64,000 nucleotides of DNA from Methylomusa anaerophila (GTDB lineage Bacteria; Bacillota; Negativicutes; Sporomusales; Sporomusaceae), in assembly GCF_003966895.1 (NCBI RefSeq), contig NZ_AP018449.1, forward strand, positions 2,032,501-2,096,500. Direction: 5' to 3'. Position 1 is the first letter of the stretch; the number at the start of each line of letters is the position of its first letter. A model generated the notes under the pieces. The model was not told where the DNA came from and ran no database searches. It saw only the letters and a program-made list of their open reading frames with translations. A program made the translations under genes and the position numbers. Shown in pieces: positions 62,478 through 64,000 of this stretch.

Positions 62478-64000
62478 ATGTTGACTTTGTTTGCCACCCT
62501 GCGCAGCGATCAGCAGCTACGCTTGGCAGAAAAGGCTTACGCGGCAAAATGTAAACAAACTTTGATATACGGAGTCACCGGTTCACAAAAAAGCGCTTTA
62601 ATAGCTTCCGCCTACCAGGCAGCACCCCGGCCGACCGTGATCGTGGCCACCCGCTCCGAGGGCACGGAGAAGCTAAAGTCGGATTTGATGGCGTTTCTTC
62701 CTGAAACGCCTGTTTATGATCTGCCGGCACTGGACATTGTAACTTTTACGGTGGCTGCCAAAAGTATGGAGCTGGCTGCACGGCGCATGGATGTCCTAAG
62801 CCGCATGGCACGGGGAGAGAAAGCCATCTTTATAGCTGTGGCTGAAGCGGCAGTGCAAAAAGTATTGCCTAAGCAGGAATTCCTGAATAACCGCATGTCT
62901 CTGTCCCGCGGCGAAATGGTGGCCAGGGAAGAACTGATAGCCACTTTGGTCCACTTTGGCTATGAGCGTGTTGACCAAGTGGATAGCCCCGGCCAGTTCT
63001 GCGTTCGGGGCGGCATCATTGATATTTTTGCCATTAACCGGAATTTGCCGGTAAGAATTGAATTCTTTGGCGATGAGGCCGACTCTTTGCGGGAGTTCGA
63101 CCCTGTAACGCAGCGGTCGGTAACAGAGATTGACCTTCTTGATATTATGCCGGTCACTGAACCGGAAACCAGCGGCAAGCCGTCGGTCTTTCTATCCTAC
63201 TTGCCGGCCGACGCCAGTGTTATTTTTGATGAGTCCTCCCGCATCCGGGAACAAATAAGCCAACTGGTAAAAGAGAATCCGGAACTCAAGCAGCAAGTGT
63301 TTGGCTGGAATGAACTAACGGCGGCGGCTCAGGCTGTGAATGTAATTTATTTGTCGCTGTTGCTGCAAAAGATACCTAACACCGAGCCGGAAGAGATCAT
63401 CAGTATTACTGCTAAAGGTGTTGCCCCCTTCCATAAGCAGATTGAACTGCTGGTAACTGAATTGAAAGGTTGGCAGGAGAAAAAATATAGCACTGTAATT
63501 TTCATGACCACCCCCGATAAGGCCGTTTCTTTGCAGCGGAATCTGGTTCAGGAGGGAGTTAGCGCTATTTTGGCTCAGGATCCGCAAACCCCTCTCATTC
63601 CAGGTACGGTTATGGTATTTTCCGGCGCAGTGTCCGATGGATTTGAAATGCCAAATGCCAGGCTGGCGGTATTGACTGAACTGGATATATTCGGCCGGCA
63701 AAAAAAGAAACGGCGGCCCCGGCTGGGAAAAGATCAGCAGATATCCTACTTCCGGGACATCAACATCGGGGACTATGTGGTTCATGTGAACCACGGGATT
63801 GGTAAATATGTAGGGGTGAAAACCCTGGAAGTCGGCGGCGTGCACAAAGACTATCTCCACATTCGCTACGCGGGGGATGATAAGCTATATGTGCCGACAG
63901 ACCAGGTCCACTTGCTGCAAAAGTATATCGGAGCGGAAGGAGATGTTCCGCGCTTAAGTAAAATGGGCGGCAGCGATTGGATTAAAGCGAAATCCAAGGC
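62478..64000 (+). CDS. mfd: Transcription-repair coupling factor (5' part, runs off window)
   Basis: The first ~507 of about 1100 residues. The N-terminal UvrB-homology domain starts at once (YGVTGSQKSALIASAYQ, a P-loop remnant lacking the full Walker motif, as is normal for Mfd). The RNA polymerase interaction domain begins near residue 425 with the CarD-like YFRDINIGDYVVHVNHGIGKYVGV and continues to YVPTDQVHLLQKYIG. Mfd displaces stalled polymerase and recruits UvrA. The start ATG has GGGAG nine bases upstream. The helicase domains lie beyond the window. Confidence 0.93.
   Translation, partial: MLTLFATLRSDQQLRLAEKAYAAKCKQTLIYGVTGSQKSALIASAYQAAPRPTVIVATRSEGTEKLKSDLMAFLPETPVYDLPALDIVTFTVAAKSMELAARRMDVLSRMARGEKAIFIAVAEAAVQKVLPKQEFLNNRMSLSRGEMVAREELIATLVHFGYERVDQVDSPGQFCVRGGIIDIFAINRNLPVRIEFFGDEADSLREFDPVTQRSVTEIDLLDIMPVTEPETSGKPSVFLSYLPADASVIFDESSRIREQISQLVKENPELKQQVFGWNELTAAAQAVNVIYLSLLLQKIPNTEPEEIISITAKGVAPFHKQIELLVTELKGWQEKKYSTVIFMTTPDKAVSLQRNLVQEGVSAILAQDPQTPLIPGTVMVFSGAVSDGFEMPNARLAVLTELDIFGRQKKKRRPRLGKDQQISYFRDINIGDYVVHVNHGIGKYVGVKTLEVGGVHKDYLHIRYAGDDKLYVPTDQVHLLQKYIGAEGDVPRLSKMGGSDWIKAKSK

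Overview
The window reads as the chromosome of a spore-forming, low-to-mid GC Firmicute, most likely a Negativicute of the Sporomusaceae type. The pointers are: fin followed by mfd (the sporulation/transcription-repair junction), an AbrB/SpoVT regulator, a single-domain Spo0F-type response regulator, a SpoIID/LytB protein, the RNA polymerase delta subunit, a leucine T-box in front of leuA, a 1263-residue one-chain PurL, and Shine-Dalgarno sites of the AGGAGG type with frequent TTG/GTG starts. The taxonomic placement is inferred from gene content, not from a marker alignment.

Layout. 1-2.4 kb: a minus-strand pair (VWA/solute-binding lipoprotein and an XpaC-like protein) and a small coiled-coil protein. 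2.6-5.4 kb: a 44-codon Cys-containing small ORF, a complete leucine T-box and leuA, an intergenic repeat, and abrB. 5.7-9.5 kb: two HD-domain nucleotide hydrolases (dgt, yfbR) convergent with a KimA-type potassium importer. 9.9-19.7 kb: small conserved proteins, an alpha/beta hydrolase, a RsbW-like ATPase, YjbQ, YlxP, an L,D-transpeptidase, a STAS protein, an iron-sulfur flavoprotein, a GH26-like glycosidase and an acyltransferase-like membrane protein. 19.8-25.4 kb: a decayed defence island. 25.4-38.2 kb: SMR transporter, polysaccharide deacetylase, DedA, purL, glyoxalase-fold protein, an acyltransferase-like protein with a non-AUG start, speD, a cytochrome b, a divergent MurE-like ligase, VanW and SpoIID proteins. 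38.6-44.9 kb: DUF1934 protein, argS, rpoE, pyrG, sppA, a Yip1-like protein. 45.1-53.3 kb: a histidine kinase followed by a tctBA transporter and four consecutive tctC binding-protein genes. 53.3-64 kb: a polytopic membrane protein, a Spo0F-like regulator, a Cys-rich protein, tal, glpX, a LysM/M23 peptidase, a 5'-nucleotidase, a PrsW-like protein, fin and the 5' part of mfd.

Most notable region: the 19.9-25.2 kb island. It contains a small XRE regulator with a palindromic operator on its -10, a 31-codon remnant matching the start of BREX brxA, an intact Fic protein, a BREX-1 pglZ that lost its catalytic core and C-terminus, the 3' part of rhuM, the first codons of a type I hsdS, and an AbiE pair in which the antitoxin and its two-inverted-repeat operator are intact while the toxin gene carries an internal deletion. 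It looks like a BREX plus type I restriction island being eroded by successive deletions.

Second: the tct operon, with four tandem binding proteins (one lacking any signal peptide, two showing apparent gene conversion) behind a membrane histidine kinase. The window also carries at least five families of short dispersed or palindromic repeats. No rRNA, tRNA, CRISPR array or intact insertion sequence was recognised.
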